Shown one piece after another: positions 8,555 through 17,113 of a stretch of 64,000 bases of DNA (the stretch's first letter is position 1; the number at the start of each line of letters is the position of its first letter). Position numbers and translations under genes: made by a program. The notes beneath the pieces are model-generated. The model saw nothing but the letters and a program-made list of their open reading frames with translations, searched no databases and was not told the DNA's origin. The DNA comes from Bacillota bacterium. GTDB taxonomy: Bacteria > Bacillota > Clostridia > Lachnospirales > Lachnospiraceae. The DNA lies in assembly GCA_029224465.1 (NCBI GenBank), contig JAQXUQ010000004.1:16992-80991 (forward strand), given 5' to 3'.

Positions 8555-9028
8555 GTGAAAGCAATAAGACTGGCAGCACCGTGAGAAATATCCTGCATTG
8601 ACGTAGATAAGCCGGTACCGAAGGAAGGAGACGCGTTGATCCGCATTACCGCAGCCGGGATCTGCGGCAGTGATATCGGTGCTTTCCGCGGGACAATGGC
8701 GCAGCAGGTGATGGAATGTTCCGGAGCAAACGCGGCAATCCGCTCGACGCTGGATTATGTGTCGTATGCGGGGAGAATTACGTTGACCGGCTGGCCTAAG
8801 AAAGAAACCAGTCTTCCCACGGATCTTTTCACGAAGAAAGAGCTGGACATCCGCGGCGCGAGAACCAGTGAAGGGGAATTCGAGGAAGCAATGAATCTGA
8901 TGCTCACGGGAAAAGTGGACATGACCAGGCTCCTTACAAGTACAATTGCGATCAATCAGGTTCCTGAAATCCTTACGGATATGGAGAAGAATCCCGGAAA
9001 ATACATGAAGGTGGTAGTGACATTCTGA
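8555..9028 (+). pseudogene. Decayed zinc dehydrogenase (nonsense codon plus internal deletion)
   Basis: Remnant of a paralogue of the intact dehydrogenase at 18462-19496. From GTG at 8555 the frame reads VKAIRLAAP and then TGA at 8582-8584, exactly where the intact protein has Trp10 (TGG). The same frame continues with ICGSDIGAFRGT, jumps directly to QQVMECSGAN and then runs to the normal C-terminus (TGWPKKETSLPTDLF, DIRGARTSEGEFEEA). Compared with the paralogue, about 183 residues (roughly 49-231) are missing without a frame change, removing the structural zinc loop and most of the cofactor fold. It sits 33 bases after uxuA, so it was probably the third gene of that operon. It cannot be an active dehydrogenase. 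Confidence 0.9.
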
Positions 9029-9060
9029 GAACTGCCTTACACTTTTGCCGGAAGCGGCGT

Positions 9061-9102
9061 ATGCCCCATGGCAGTTTCAAAGGAGAAGCTGCCATGGGGC
9101 AT
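9061..9102 (+). terminator. Hairpin at the end of the dehydrogenase-uxuA operon
   Basis: Perfect 14-base arms (9061-9074 and 9089-9102) around a 14-base loop, followed by a weak T stretch (TGATTTTA). Probable terminator. Confidence 0.65.
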
Positions 9103-9136
9103 TGATTTTAAGAATGAGATTTTATGGAGTTTATAG

Positions 9137-9877
9137 ATGAATCCGATCCTGTTAACCAGCAACATGTCTGATATTATGCCGTTTATTTTGGCGATTCTTC
9201 TGATTTTTATTATTCCGATGATGATGTCCAGATATGGAATCAGTGCGGAAGATCTGCTTCGGAAGATTTTCGCGTCCGGGCTTCGAAAGAAGGAATACTC
9301 CGCGGCAGACGAGGAAAATACGATTCGCAATAAGAAGAATAAAAAGGCACCACACCTGAATAATAGTACACATAACGACATTATTCAGATGGTTTCCGAT
9401 CTCATTATTTTTTCCAGAAAGAACAAAACAGGACTGGTATACCCGGGCACGATTCAGTTCGGAGGCAAGACAGGAAATATTGCGGCGTTTGTGGTAACCG
9501 GTTCCAGGATTATCGGGCTGAATTGTTTTGGCTTCGGAGGAAATATACTGCATGATACCGCATCCGATGTTTGGAAACAGCAGATCAATGGAGTGACGCA
9601 GGATATTCCTGATCCCCTGAAATTGAATAAAGAGCAGTATGCGATTGCAAGAGCGGCGATGGATGCCAATGGAATGAAAGACCTGCCATTGGAAATAATG
9701 GCTGTCTTCACAAACAGGCATGTAAGCATACAGGCAGCAGATGCGGAAGTTTGCACGACACACGATTTGATTTCCTATCTGGCACAAATAGTTTCCGGTG
9801 AGAAGGAAATTTTTGAACCGAACGAGACAGCCAGAAGAATCAATAAAATTGTTTATCGAATTCAAAAGAAGAAATAA
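9137..9877 (+). CDS. Membrane-anchored protein with NERD-like domain
   Basis: Protein of 246 residues whose role is not known. A single N-terminal membrane helix (about 14-32, FILAILLIFIIPMMM) is followed by a charged linker and a C-terminal domain from about 80. That domain has the layout of nuclease-related (NERD) domains: NIAAFVVTGSRIIGLNCFGF where family members have an IDHV..G.FVIE strand, then SDVWKQQ, DPLKLNKEQ, EIMAVFTNRHVSI and DLISYLAQI. The acidic catalytic positions of the nuclease group are not evident. The similarity is by eye and may be wrong. The gene lies between two sugar-acid operons and shares no obvious theme with them. Confidence 0.45.
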   Translation: MNPILLTSNMSDIMPFILAILLIFIIPMMMSRYGISAEDLLRKIFASGLRKKEYSAADEENTIRNKKNKKAPHLNNSTHNDIIQMVSDLIIFSRKNKTGLVYPGTIQFGGKTGNIAAFVVTGSRIIGLNCFGFGGNILHDTASDVWKQQINGVTQDIPDPLKLNKEQYAIARAAMDANGMKDLPLEIMAVFTNRHVSIQAADAEVCTTHDLISYLAQIVSGEKEIFEPNETARRINKIVYRIQKKK

Positions 9878-9896
9878 TGTCTGTCCACATGCATAA

Positions 9897-9907
9897 AACT
9901 GGTATTC
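9897..9907. promoter_or_regulatory. Degenerate GTATAC-like site (GTATTC)
   Basis: AACTGGTATTCAATTTATCCC matches the context of the 6153 operator with one change in the core. It lies about 160 bases upstream of the perfect site at 10061 and could be an auxiliary operator for the TRAP operon. Confidence 0.3.
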
Positions 9908-10027
9908 AATTTATCCCATGGAATTAACACAGATGGATAATTTCATAAAATAAGATCGGGATAGAAAAAAATATGCACAATAATAGGTGCCATTTCATAT
10001 GCATAACGTAAAAAATTAGACAATATA

Positions 10028-10066
10028 TTGACAGCGATATAGGATTGAACTATAAAACTAGTATAC
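10028..10066 (+). promoter_or_regulatory. Promoter and GTATAC operator of the TRAP transporter operon
   Basis: TTGACA (10028-10033), a 17-base spacer and TATAAA (10051-10056) form a near-consensus sigma-A promoter. GTATAC at 10061-10066, within AAACTAGTATACAGT, covers the expected transcription start. This is the clearest operator arrangement in the window. Confidence 0.7.
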
Positions 10067-10136
10067 AGTAAATCCAATGCGGGTTTACAGCACACAGTGA
10101 ATGTTTGGCATCGTCCAATCAGGGAAAGGGGAAAAT

Positions 10137-11213
10137 ATGAAAAAGAGGGCTTTAGCTACAATCATGGGAGTGATGATGGCAGCGTCCGTACTTGTTGGAT
10201 GCGGTTCCGGATCCTCGTCTTCCGGCAACGCCAAAACCGGAGATACATCATCTGCTGCAGAAAGCACTGCAGAGGCGTCAACGACTTCCGGCGCAGTCGA
10301 TACAAGCAAAGCAGAATATCATCTTACACTGGGACATACCAATGCGGAGGATGATTCTTGGAATGCCGGGGCTCTTGCATTCAAGGAATATGTAGAAAAG
10401 AATTCTAATGGACGGATTGCTGTTGAGGTTTATCCGAATTCGCAGCTTGGATCGGAAGTTGACATGATTCAGTCTATTCTTCAGCAGTCAGGCTGTGACA
10501 TCACCTTCACAGGAGAATCCATGCAGACCTACGAACCGGATCTGGGCATGATTGGTATGCCGTATCTGATCCAGTCCGATGAACAGATGGACAAAGTGCT
10601 TACAGGCGATGTAGGGAAAGAATTTGAAGGCCTGATGGAGAAGTCCGGCATGAAGGTGCTGGGATACTACACAAGAGGACCCCGTTATATTACATCGAAT
10701 AAGAAGATCACTTCTATAGCAGATATGAAAAACCTGCTGATTCGTACACCGCAGTCGCCGATGACGGTAGCCGCATTTGAGGCTACAGGCGCAAAGCCTA
10801 CACCGATGGCTCTTAGCGAAGTATTTACATCTCTGCAGCAGGGAACCATCGAAGCACAGGAAAACCCGATGGCTATGATCCAGACACAGTCCTTCTATGA
10901 AGTACAGAAGTATCTGATCAAGACAGCACATCTTCGCGCGTGGGTATACATTGCGATGGGCAAGGCACAGTATGATGCTCTTCCGGAAGATCTGCAGAAG
11001 GTCGTTATGGATGGCGGCGCTTATGCACAGGAAAAGGAACATGAGCTTTTCCTCAAGAACGAAGAGGAATATGCGAAGAAACTCCAGGAAGAGGGAATGG
11101 AGTTCGTTGATGTAGACCAGCAGGAATTCGCAGATGCAATGATTAAAGGCGTGCTTCCTACACTCACAGACAGCCAGAAGAAACTTTATGATGAAATCGA
11201 GGCTCTGAAGTAA
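10137..11213 (+). CDS. dctP: TRAP transporter solute-binding lipoprotein, DctP family
   Basis: Extracytoplasmic binding protein that delivers a carboxylate substrate to the DctQM membrane unit. The ATG at 10137 (GGGGA upstream) gives a lipoprotein signal MKKRALATIMG...LVGC, with the lipid-accepting Cys at about 21; an upstream in-frame ATG would add 12 non-signal residues. The mature protein has the DctP core, including LGHTNAEDDSWNAGALAF, IRTPQSPMTVAAFEATGAKP with the family's carboxylate-binding Arg, and FTSLQQGTIEAQENP. With uronate genes on both sides, a hexuronate or aldonate ligand is the natural guess. Controlled by the GTATAC promoter; a hairpin separates it from dctQ. Confidence 0.88.
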   Translation: MKKRALATIMGVMMAASVLVGCGSGSSSSGNAKTGDTSSAAESTAEASTTSGAVDTSKAEYHLTLGHTNAEDDSWNAGALAFKEYVEKNSNGRIAVEVYPNSQLGSEVDMIQSILQQSGCDITFTGESMQTYEPDLGMIGMPYLIQSDEQMDKVLTGDVGKEFEGLMEKSGMKVLGYYTRGPRYITSNKKITSIADMKNLLIRTPQSPMTVAAFEATGAKPTPMALSEVFTSLQQGTIEAQENPMAMIQTQSFYEVQKYLIKTAHLRAWVYIAMGKAQYDALPEDLQKVVMDGGAYAQEKEHELFLKNEEEYAKKLQEEGMEFVDVDQQEFADAMIKGVLPTLTDSQKKLYDEIEALK

Positions 11214-11243
11214 TTACGTCAGTAAAAGCTTTAGAATAAATGC

Positions 11244-11278
11244 AAACGGATATTCTTCCATCAGAAGAATATCCGTTT
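11244..11278 (+). terminator. Hairpin between dctP and dctQ
   Basis: Fourteen-base perfect arms (11244-11257, 11265-11278) with a 7-base loop and no strong T run. More likely an mRNA-stabilising or partial attenuation structure giving more binding protein than membrane subunits. Confidence 0.55.
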
Positions 11279-11331
11279 GATGCAAGATAGGTCATTTCCA
11301 TCAGCATTTATTGACATGGAGACTGAAAGCA

Positions 11332-11892
11332 ATGAAATTGTTTAATAAGATTGTAGCGGTATATAGAGAAATTTTAAGCTTTGCGGGAGGCTTTTTCTTT
11401 CTTGCCTTTTGCTTTTGCGTATTAGTCCAGATCATTGCAAGAAACCTGCTGCCCTCTGCACCGTCATGGACGGAAGAAGCAGCCCGTTATACTTTCATAT
11501 ATATGGTTGCTTTTGGAAGCGCTGTTGCAATGCTCAAAGATGAGTTTGTATATGTGGAGTTCTTAAGAGACTCGCTGGAAGCGAAAGGACACCATCGAGT
11601 CAATCAGGTAATGCGCCTTATCATTACGTTGGCTATTTTTGTTCTCTGTGTATATATATTGTTCTTCTCGGAGCCTGCATTTGCGTTTCTTAAGTTCCGT
11701 ATGGTCTCGACAGCTATGCAGATCCCGATGCAGTATATTTACTTCTCACAGATCCTGATGTTTTTGCTTTTGTCGATCAGTGCAATTTTCCGCGTAATCA
11801 TGTTTATCAGAGACTGGAATAAGACCGGTGAAGAAAACGCGATGGAACAGGAAATTCAGGATGTGATCGAACAGACAGGGGAGGCTCACTAA
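11332..11892 (+). CDS. dctQ: TRAP transporter small membrane subunit, DctQ family
   Basis: Four-helix membrane subunit of the TRAP importer, 186 residues from the ATG at 11332 (GGAGA nine bases upstream; a TTG at 11311 is a weaker alternative). Hydrophobic segments fall near 15-40, 50-70, 90-110 and 130-155. Family marks are the first-helix motif FCVLVQIIARNLL, PSWTEEAARYTFIYMVAFGSA, and FVYVEFLRD. The gene's stop overlaps the start of dctM, showing translational coupling, so the three genes act as one transporter driven by the sodium or proton gradient. Confidence 0.88.
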   Translation: MKLFNKIVAVYREILSFAGGFFFLAFCFCVLVQIIARNLLPSAPSWTEEAARYTFIYMVAFGSAVAMLKDEFVYVEFLRDSLEAKGHHRVNQVMRLIITLAIFVLCVYILFFSEPAFAFLKFRMVSTAMQIPMQYIYFSQILMFLLLSISAIFRVIMFIRDWNKTGEENAMEQEIQDVIEQTGEAH

Positions 11893-13205
11893 TGGTAGCG
11901 GTACTGTTTATTTCCTTTTTGGTATGCCTTTTCATAGGTGTGCCGGTTGCATTCAGCCTTGGTATCTCTTCGATTCTGTATTTCATAGGATCCGGAATGC
12001 CGATTTCCATGTTTGCGCAGAAGTTTTTTGCCGGAATGGATTCGTTTACTCTGCTTTGCATCCCCGGATTTACCTTTGCAGGAAATCTGATGAATCAGGG
12101 CGGTATATCGGATAAGCTGCTGGACTTCGCAGATGCGCTTGTCGGTCATCTAAGAGGCGGCCTTGCGTATGCAAACGTTCTGGCGTCCATGGTTTTTGCC
12201 GGAATCTCGGGAACTGCACTTTCTGATACGGTATCGCTTGGCGGTATTGAAATTCCTATGATGGCGAAACAGGGATATGATATTCCTTTTTCGGTTGCGG
12301 TTACCGCAGCAAGTTCCTGCATGGGACCGATTATTCCTCCTTCCGTACCGATGATTATTGCGGCGACAATGACAGGTCTGTCGGTATCCAAAATGTTCAT
12401 GGCTGGCATCATTCCCGGTATTCTGATGGGCGGTGGAATGTGTTTCGTATGCTGGTTTGAATCCAAGAAGAATAATTATCCCAAGCGTGACCGCAGACTT
12501 TCGTTCCGTGAAATGATGCACGCAGGACGTGAGGCTATATGGGCGATCATCATGGTTGCCATTATCCTGTTCGGAATTATGGGCGGTGTTATGACCCCGA
12601 CAGAGGCATCCATTGTCTGTATTGCGTATGGCACAATCGTGTCTGCTGCAGTTTACAGAAAACTTTCGATTAAGACATTCTATAGTTGCCTCAAAACAAC
12701 ACTTTCCAGCGCAGCAGCAATTATGGCACTGGTCGCATTTGCAAATGTATTCGCGTACATTCTGACAAAAGAACGTATTCCGAATATGATTGCTGACGCA
12801 ATGCTGAATCTTACCACAAACAAATATATCATCCTGCTTCTGATCAACATTTTCCTGATCTTTGTAGGTATGTTCATGGAGACAATTGCTGCTATTCTGA
12901 TCCTGTTTCCTGTTTTGCTTCAGCTGGCGACAGCGGTTGGGGTGGATCCGATTCAGTTTGGAATTATCGTCGTTATGAACCTGGTTCTTGGACTTTGCAC
13001 TCCTCCTGTAGGTGTATGCCTGTTTGCGGCTACGGCTATCGGTGACAATTACTCCAAGAAAAACGGCGGTCCCGGGAATAAGCTTTCAGACAGTGTCAGA
13101 GCATTAGTTCCGTTCATGATTTCGAATTTTGCGGTATTGGCTCTTGTAACGTATGTGCCTGCACTTACAACAGGGTTTGCCAACATGATTTCCGGTGGAA
13201 AATAA
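11892..13205 (+). CDS. dctM: TRAP transporter large membrane subunit, DctM family
   Basis: Transport channel of the TRAP system, 437 residues with about 11-12 membrane helices. Characteristic stretches are LFIGVPVAFSLGISSILYF at the N-terminus, GISGTALSDTVSLGGIEIPMM, SSCMGPIIPPSVPMII, and MNLVLGLCTPPVGVCLF near the C-terminus. The start codon shares its first base with the stop of dctQ. A bidirectional terminator follows, separating it from the convergent regulator gene. Confidence 0.93.
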   Translation: MVAVLFISFLVCLFIGVPVAFSLGISSILYFIGSGMPISMFAQKFFAGMDSFTLLCIPGFTFAGNLMNQGGISDKLLDFADALVGHLRGGLAYANVLASMVFAGISGTALSDTVSLGGIEIPMMAKQGYDIPFSVAVTAASSCMGPIIPPSVPMIIAATMTGLSVSKMFMAGIIPGILMGGGMCFVCWFESKKNNYPKRDRRLSFREMMHAGREAIWAIIMVAIILFGIMGGVMTPTEASIVCIAYGTIVSAAVYRKLSIKTFYSCLKTTLSSAAAIMALVAFANVFAYILTKERIPNMIADAMLNLTTNKYIILLLINIFLIFVGMFMETIAAILILFPVLLQLATAVGVDPIQFGIIVVMNLVLGLCTPPVGVCLFAATAIGDNYSKKNGGPGNKLSDSVRALVPFMISNFAVLALVTYVPALTTGFANMISGGK

Positions 13206-13279
13206 TTCGCCGGCGCATGGATATGTACATTTTGCAGCAGTTTGTAAGCTGAACATATTATCAGAACAGTTTAGAGCGT

Positions 13280-13315
13280 AACAGGCTCCCGATTCATCCG
13301 AACCGGGAGCCTGTT
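13280..13315. terminator. Bidirectional terminator between dctM and the GntR gene
   Basis: AACAGGCTCCCG (13280-13291) and CGGGAGCCTGTT (13304-13315) are exactly complementary. T-rich sequence flanks at least the plus-strand exit, and the genes converge here. Confidence 0.8.
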
Positions 13316-13335
13316 AATTATGATTTACCGGAAAT

Positions 13336-14049
13336 TCAAAAGAGTGTTTGCGCCGCGTTATCAGAAAGAGATTCTCCGCGGAAGTACGGCTGCCCTGTAC
13401 TTGTTCTGAATGTATTACATTGCATTACGTTCGTGACATTACGGAAATGCCGCACCAAAGCCTCATTTAATGCATTCCTGTCCTCACGGTTGATCGCGTC
13501 AACGATAGCTTCGTGCTGGGACACCATATTTGTCTTGGATTCGGCTTTGAGCGTCAGGAGTCTGGCACGGAAATAGTTGATTTCATTCATTCCGGCGTAT
13601 TCAAACGCATAGTCCTTCTTGTCAATCGAGTAAAATAAAAAGTGAAACTCCGTATCGAGCTCAAAGATATGATTGTAGTCGTTGATCTGCAGGAGCTGTT
13701 TTTGCCTCGCGATCATGGAATTCAGGACAGGAAGAATCGGCTTCAGAAGTCCCTTGTCAAAATCGTCCAGAATTACCCTCGTTTCAATCACTTCCCGAAT
13801 ATATCGGATTCGTTCAAGCTTCACGAGATCAATTGGCGATACAAAACTGCCGCGCTTGGGATAAATATCAAGACAACCTTCCGTCGCAAGCCGCTGCACG
13901 GCTTCACGGACCGGAATGCGGCTGCAGTCATATTGTCTGGAAATTTTGACTTCGCTGAGTTTGCAGCCCGGCTCGAGCTGCAAGTAGGCAATCTCATTGC
14001 GCAGGTTGTGGTATATATTGTCGGCGAGTGTAATGTCCTCGGTCTTCAT
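13336..14049 (-). CDS. GntR/FCD family regulator of uronate genes
   Basis: DNA-binding repressor of about 237 residues. The N-terminal winged helix covers about 8-75, with NIYHNLRNEIAYLQLEPGCKLSE, VREAVQRLATEGCLDIYPKRGSFV; the C-terminal FCD ligand domain follows, with IRYIREVIETRVI, DTEFHFLFYSI and SQHEAIVDAI supplying the usual metal/ligand residues. The start at 14049 (MKTEDITL) has AGGGG upstream; a longer frame to 14121 would cross its own operator. A perfect GTATAC site lies 45 bases upstream of the start, as do sites before the dehydrogenase-uxuA and TRAP operons, suggesting one regulon with autoregulation. UxuR/ExuR-like role inferred. Confidence 0.82.
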   Translation of the reverse strand: MKTEDITLADNIYHNLRNEIAYLQLEPGCKLSEVKISRQYDCSRIPVREAVQRLATEGCLDIYPKRGSFVSPIDLVKLERIRYIREVIETRVILDDFDKGLLKPILPVLNSMIARQKQLLQINDYNHIFELDTEFHFLFYSIDKKDYAFEYAGMNEINYFRARLLTLKAESKTNMVSQHEAIVDAINREDRNALNEALVRHFRNVTNVMQCNTFRTSTGQPYFRGESLSDNAAQTLF

Positions 14050-14093
14050 ACGATAGCCCCTGTGATTGCAGATTTGTGGAAAGAATAATTCTA

Positions 14094-14099
14094 GTATAC
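14094..14099. promoter_or_regulatory. GTATAC operator upstream of the GntR gene
   Basis: ATTCTAGTATACATGC context, between the regulator start and the terminator of the next minus-strand operon. Fits negative autoregulation. Confidence 0.55.
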
Positions 14100-14143
14100 A
14101 TGCTTTCAGGGAAAAATCCACAGGGAAGATTGATGCAAAATAT

Positions 14144-14171
14144 GAGCTCCCGCATCCATATGCGGGAGCTC
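14144..14171 (-). terminator. Terminator of the minus-strand aldonate operon
   Basis: Twelve-base perfect arms (14144-14155, 14160-14171) around a 4-base loop, followed on the minus strand by ATATTTTG. It ends the operon that finishes with the second mannonate dehydratase. Confidence 0.8.
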
Positions 14172-14199
14172 TGTAACGCTCAGTCAGCGATCTATGTGA

Positions 14200-15255
14200 T
14201 TATTCCAGTGTCTCGATGGTTCCGCCGTTCGCCTCAATCAGACCGTTCAGATACGCGCTTCCAAGCGCTCTGTCATAAAGGCCATAACCGGCTCTGCCGG
14301 TTTCTCCCCAGATCATACGGCCATGGTCAGGACGGAAATACCCGTCAAAGCCATTGTCAACGAGAGCTTTGACGATGGCATTTAAATCAAGAGAACCGTT
14401 CTGGCTAAGATGTCCGGCTTCCTCAAAGGAAGTATCCGGAAGAATCTTCACGTTACGGATGTGCATGAAGGCGATTCTGTTCATGCCGGCATACTTGCCA
14501 ACCATAGCCGGGATATCATTCTTGGGAGAACTGCCAAGAGAGCCGGTGCACAGGCAAAGGGAATTCGCCGGCGAATCTACAATCGAGAGCATTCTGTCCA
14601 GATTCTTCTCACAGGTAATGATTCTGGGAAGACCGAAGATCGGATACGGCGGATCATCCGGATGAATGGCCATTTTGACGCCAACCTCTTCGGCAACCGG
14701 AACGACACGCTTCAGGAAATATGCAAGATTCTCCCAAAGTCCTTCTTCACCGATTTCACTGTATGCATTAATGAGGTCACGGACCTCTTCCTGTGTGTAA
14801 GAAGCATCCCAGCCGGGAAGATGAATATCATCCTTGAGCGGATCCAGCCCCTTAAGCTGATCCCAGTACATGACAAGGCTTGTAGAGCCATCGGCTGCTT
14901 TTTTATCCAGCTGCGTTCTTGTCCAGTCAAAAACAGGCATGAAGTTATATGTAACGACCTTTACGCCGTATTTCGCGCAGCGGCGGATGCTCTCGCAGTA
15001 GTTATCAATCATCCTGTCGCGGTCAGGACGGCCAAGCTTGATCTCTTCCGGAACCGGGATGGACTCGACGACATCAAAAACAAGACCGTTCTCCCTGCAC
15101 TCATCCGCAATGTGCTTGATGCTTTCTTCCGGCCATACTTCTCCGGGCTTTACATCATAGACAGCCGATACAATGGAACGCATGCCCGGAATCTGACGGA
15201 TCTGCCAGAGCTTTACCGGATCATCATCTCCATACCAGCGAAATGAACTTTTCAT
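14200..15255 (-). CDS. uxuA: Mannonate dehydratase, second paralogue
   Basis: Second UxuA-family enzyme, 351 residues. It keeps the family marks MKSSFRWYGDDDPV, YNFMPVFDWTRTQLD, HPDDPPYPIFGLPRI, the Cys region LCLCTGSLGSSPKND, MHIRNVKI and FRPDHGRMIWGE. It is the last gene of the minus-strand operon after the IlvD/Edd dehydratase (about 40 bases away), with AAAGGGAG before the ATG. Two mannonate dehydratases under two different regulators suggest that mannonate arrives by two routes: from fructuronate in one operon, and possibly from gluconate epimerisation in this one. That division is inference. Confidence 0.92.
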   Translation of the reverse strand: MKSSFRWYGDDDPVKLWQIRQIPGMRSIVSAVYDVKPGEVWPEESIKHIADECRENGLVFDVVESIPVPEEIKLGRPDRDRMIDNYCESIRRCAKYGVKVVTYNFMPVFDWTRTQLDKKAADGSTSLVMYWDQLKGLDPLKDDIHLPGWDASYTQEEVRDLINAYSEIGEEGLWENLAYFLKRVVPVAEEVGVKMAIHPDDPPYPIFGLPRIITCEKNLDRMLSIVDSPANSLCLCTGSLGSSPKNDIPAMVGKYAGMNRIAFMHIRNVKILPDTSFEEAGHLSQNGSLDLNAIVKALVDNGFDGYFRPDHGRMIWGETGRAGYGLYDRALGSAYLNGLIEANGGTIETLE

Positions 15256-15296
15256 GATTTATAATCTCCCTTTCCTTTATTAACTGCAAAACAAAT

Positions 15297-17057
15297 TCAG
15301 TCTTTAAACTTCAGATAAGCGCCTTCCATCGGGGAAGCGGCATGTTCCGCGAATAACCGGAGCGCGCCGGCTTTATACTTTCTCGGCTTCGGCACCCATG
15401 ATTTCCGGCGTTCTTCGAGGATTTTTTCCATTTCCTCCGGAGTCTTACGCTCGCCCTTGACGCCGACGATATTCAGTTTACGCGCAAAAACATCCAGCTC
15501 GATGATATCGCCTTCCTCAACCAGAGCGATCGGGCCGCCGGCCTGCGCTTCCGGAGAGCAGTGACCAATAACAGGGCCGGTGGAAGCTCCGGAAAAACGG
15601 CCGTCTGTAATCAGAGCGATTGTCTTACCCAGTTCTTTATCCGAAGATATTGCCTCGGAAGTATAGAACATTTCAGGCATGCCGGAGCCCTTGGGACCTT
15701 CGTAGCGGATAAATACGGCGTCACCGGGCTGTACCTTGTGGTGCAGTACCGCGTCGATGCATTCCTCTTCGGAATCAAACGGTCTTGCATGCAGCGTTGC
15801 TTTGAACATTTCCTTCGGGCAGGCGGTGTGCTTGATGACCGCGCCTTCCGGAGCCAGGTTTCCCTTGAGAATCGCGATAGATCCGTCCGTTCCGATTGCC
15901 TTGTCAAACGGATGAATGATATCTTCCTTCTTAATGTTTGTCCCGCGAGCTTTATTTGCTTTGTCAAGCCATTCCTGGCATCTGTCATAGAAGCCGTTCT
16001 TCTTGAGCTCTTCCAGATTTTCGCCAAGCGTCTTTCCTGTGATGGTCATTACATCAAGGTGAAGCACGCTCTTGATTTCCTCCATGATCGCAGGAACGCC
16101 GCCTGCATAATAGAAGAACTCGGCCGGATACTCGCCTGCAGGACGCACATTCAGAAGATAGTGAGCGCCGCGGTGAAGTCGGTCAAACGTATCGCCTGTG
16201 ATTGTAATGCCGAATTCATGCGCTATTGCCGGAATGTGAAGCAGCGCGTTTGTGGAGCCGGAGATCGCCGCGTGAACCAGAATCGCGTTCTCGAAGCTTT
16301 CAAGAGTCACGATGTCTCTGGGACGCATGTGCTCCATCTTTGAAAGACGCACAGCCTGACGGCCGGCTTCTCGCGCATATTCGACAAGGTCCGGGCTTGT
16401 AGCGGGCAGCAGCGCGCTACCCGGAAGGGTCAGGCCCAGTGCTTCCGCCATGATCTGCATGGTCGACGCGGTGCCGATGAAAGAGCAGGCGCCGCAGGAA
16501 GGACAGGCGTTTTGTTTTGCCCAGTCGAGACGGGATTTATCAATTTCTCCTCTTTCATATTTAGCGGAATACATGCCCAGTTGTTCCAGCGTGAGCATTT
16601 CCGGACCCGCTGCCATTGTGCCGCCCGTTACAACAACCGAAGGAATATTGACTCTGGCAAGTCCCATGAGATTGCCGGGCATTCCTTTATCGCAGCTCGC
16701 AATGAAAACGCCCGCGTCAAAAGGCGTTGCGTTCGCCTGAATTTCGATCATGTTCGCGATCATTTCACGACTGGCAAGTGAGTAGTTGATGCCGTCTGTG
16801 CCCTGGCTTTCACCATCGCACATATCAGTTGTAAAATATCTCGCGCCATGTCCGCCTTCTTCGGAGACACCTTCGCGCGCGGCAGCGACAAGTTTATCCA
16901 GATGACCGGATCCCGGGTGACTGTCTCCGAATGTACTCTCAATGAAAATCTGAGGCTTGGAGAGGTCTTCTACGGACCAGCCGGTTCCAAGACGCAGAGG
17001 ATCCATTTCCGGAGAAATTTCACGCATGCGCTGACTGATCAACTGCTTTTCTTTCAT
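15297..17057 (-). CDS. IlvD/Edd family sugar-acid dehydratase
   Basis: Iron-sulfur dehydratase of 586 residues, a member of the dihydroxy-acid/phosphogluconate/aldonate dehydratase family. Cluster and metal motifs are visible: DMCDGESQGTDG (about 86-97), ASCDKGMPGNLMG and NACPSCGACSFIGTASTMQ; the C-terminal domain has [31 protein letters not shown] and SPEAQAGGPIAL. Its length is close to aldonate dehydratases. Lying between a LarA-type epimerase and a mannonate dehydratase, it probably dehydrates an aldonate such as gluconate, not a branched-chain precursor; no ilv genes are nearby. AGGAGG precedes the start. A diverged paralogue lies at 22324-24042. Confidence 0.85.
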   Translation of the reverse strand: MKEKQLISQRMREISPEMDPLRLGTGWSVEDLSKPQIFIESTFGDSHPGSGHLDKLVAAAREGVSEEGGHGARYFTTDMCDGESQGTDGINYSLASREMIANMIEIQANATPFDAGVFIASCDKGMPGNLMGLARVNIPSVVVTGGTMAAGPEMLTLEQLGMYSAKYERGEIDKSRLDWAKQNACPSCGACSFIGTASTMQIMAEALGLTLPGSALLPATSPDLVEYAREAGRQAVRLSKMEHMRPRDIVTLESFENAILVHAAISGSTNALLHIPAIAHEFGITITGDTFDRLHRGAHYLLNVRPAGEYPAEFFYYAGGVPAIMEEIKSVLHLDVMTITGKTLGENLEELKKNGFYDRCQEWLDKANKARGTNIKKEDIIHPFDKAIGTDGSIAILKGNLAPEGAVIKHTACPKEMFKATLHARPFDSEEECIDAVLHHKVQPGDAVFIRYEGPKGSGMPEMFYTSEAISSDKELGKTIALITDGRFSGASTGPVIGHCSPEAQAGGPIALVEEGDIIELDVFARKLNIVGVKGERKTPEEMEKILEERRKSWVPKPRKYKAGALRLFAEHAASPMEGAYLKFKD

Positions 17058-17113
17058 ATGCTTTCCTCCTTGTAATCATACATTTCCCGTTTTCGGACGC
17101 CGGAACGAATGTG

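Noticed and set aside
8582..8584. TGA read as tryptophan or selenocysteine in the dehydrogenase remnant
   Set aside because: Other genes in the window use TGA as a normal stop, and the same locus has a large deletion removing essential domains, so decay is simpler.
15297..17057. Branched-chain amino acid IlvD
   Set aside because: Family is the same, but no ilv or leu genes are near and every neighbour handles sugar acids; aldonate dehydratase fits better.
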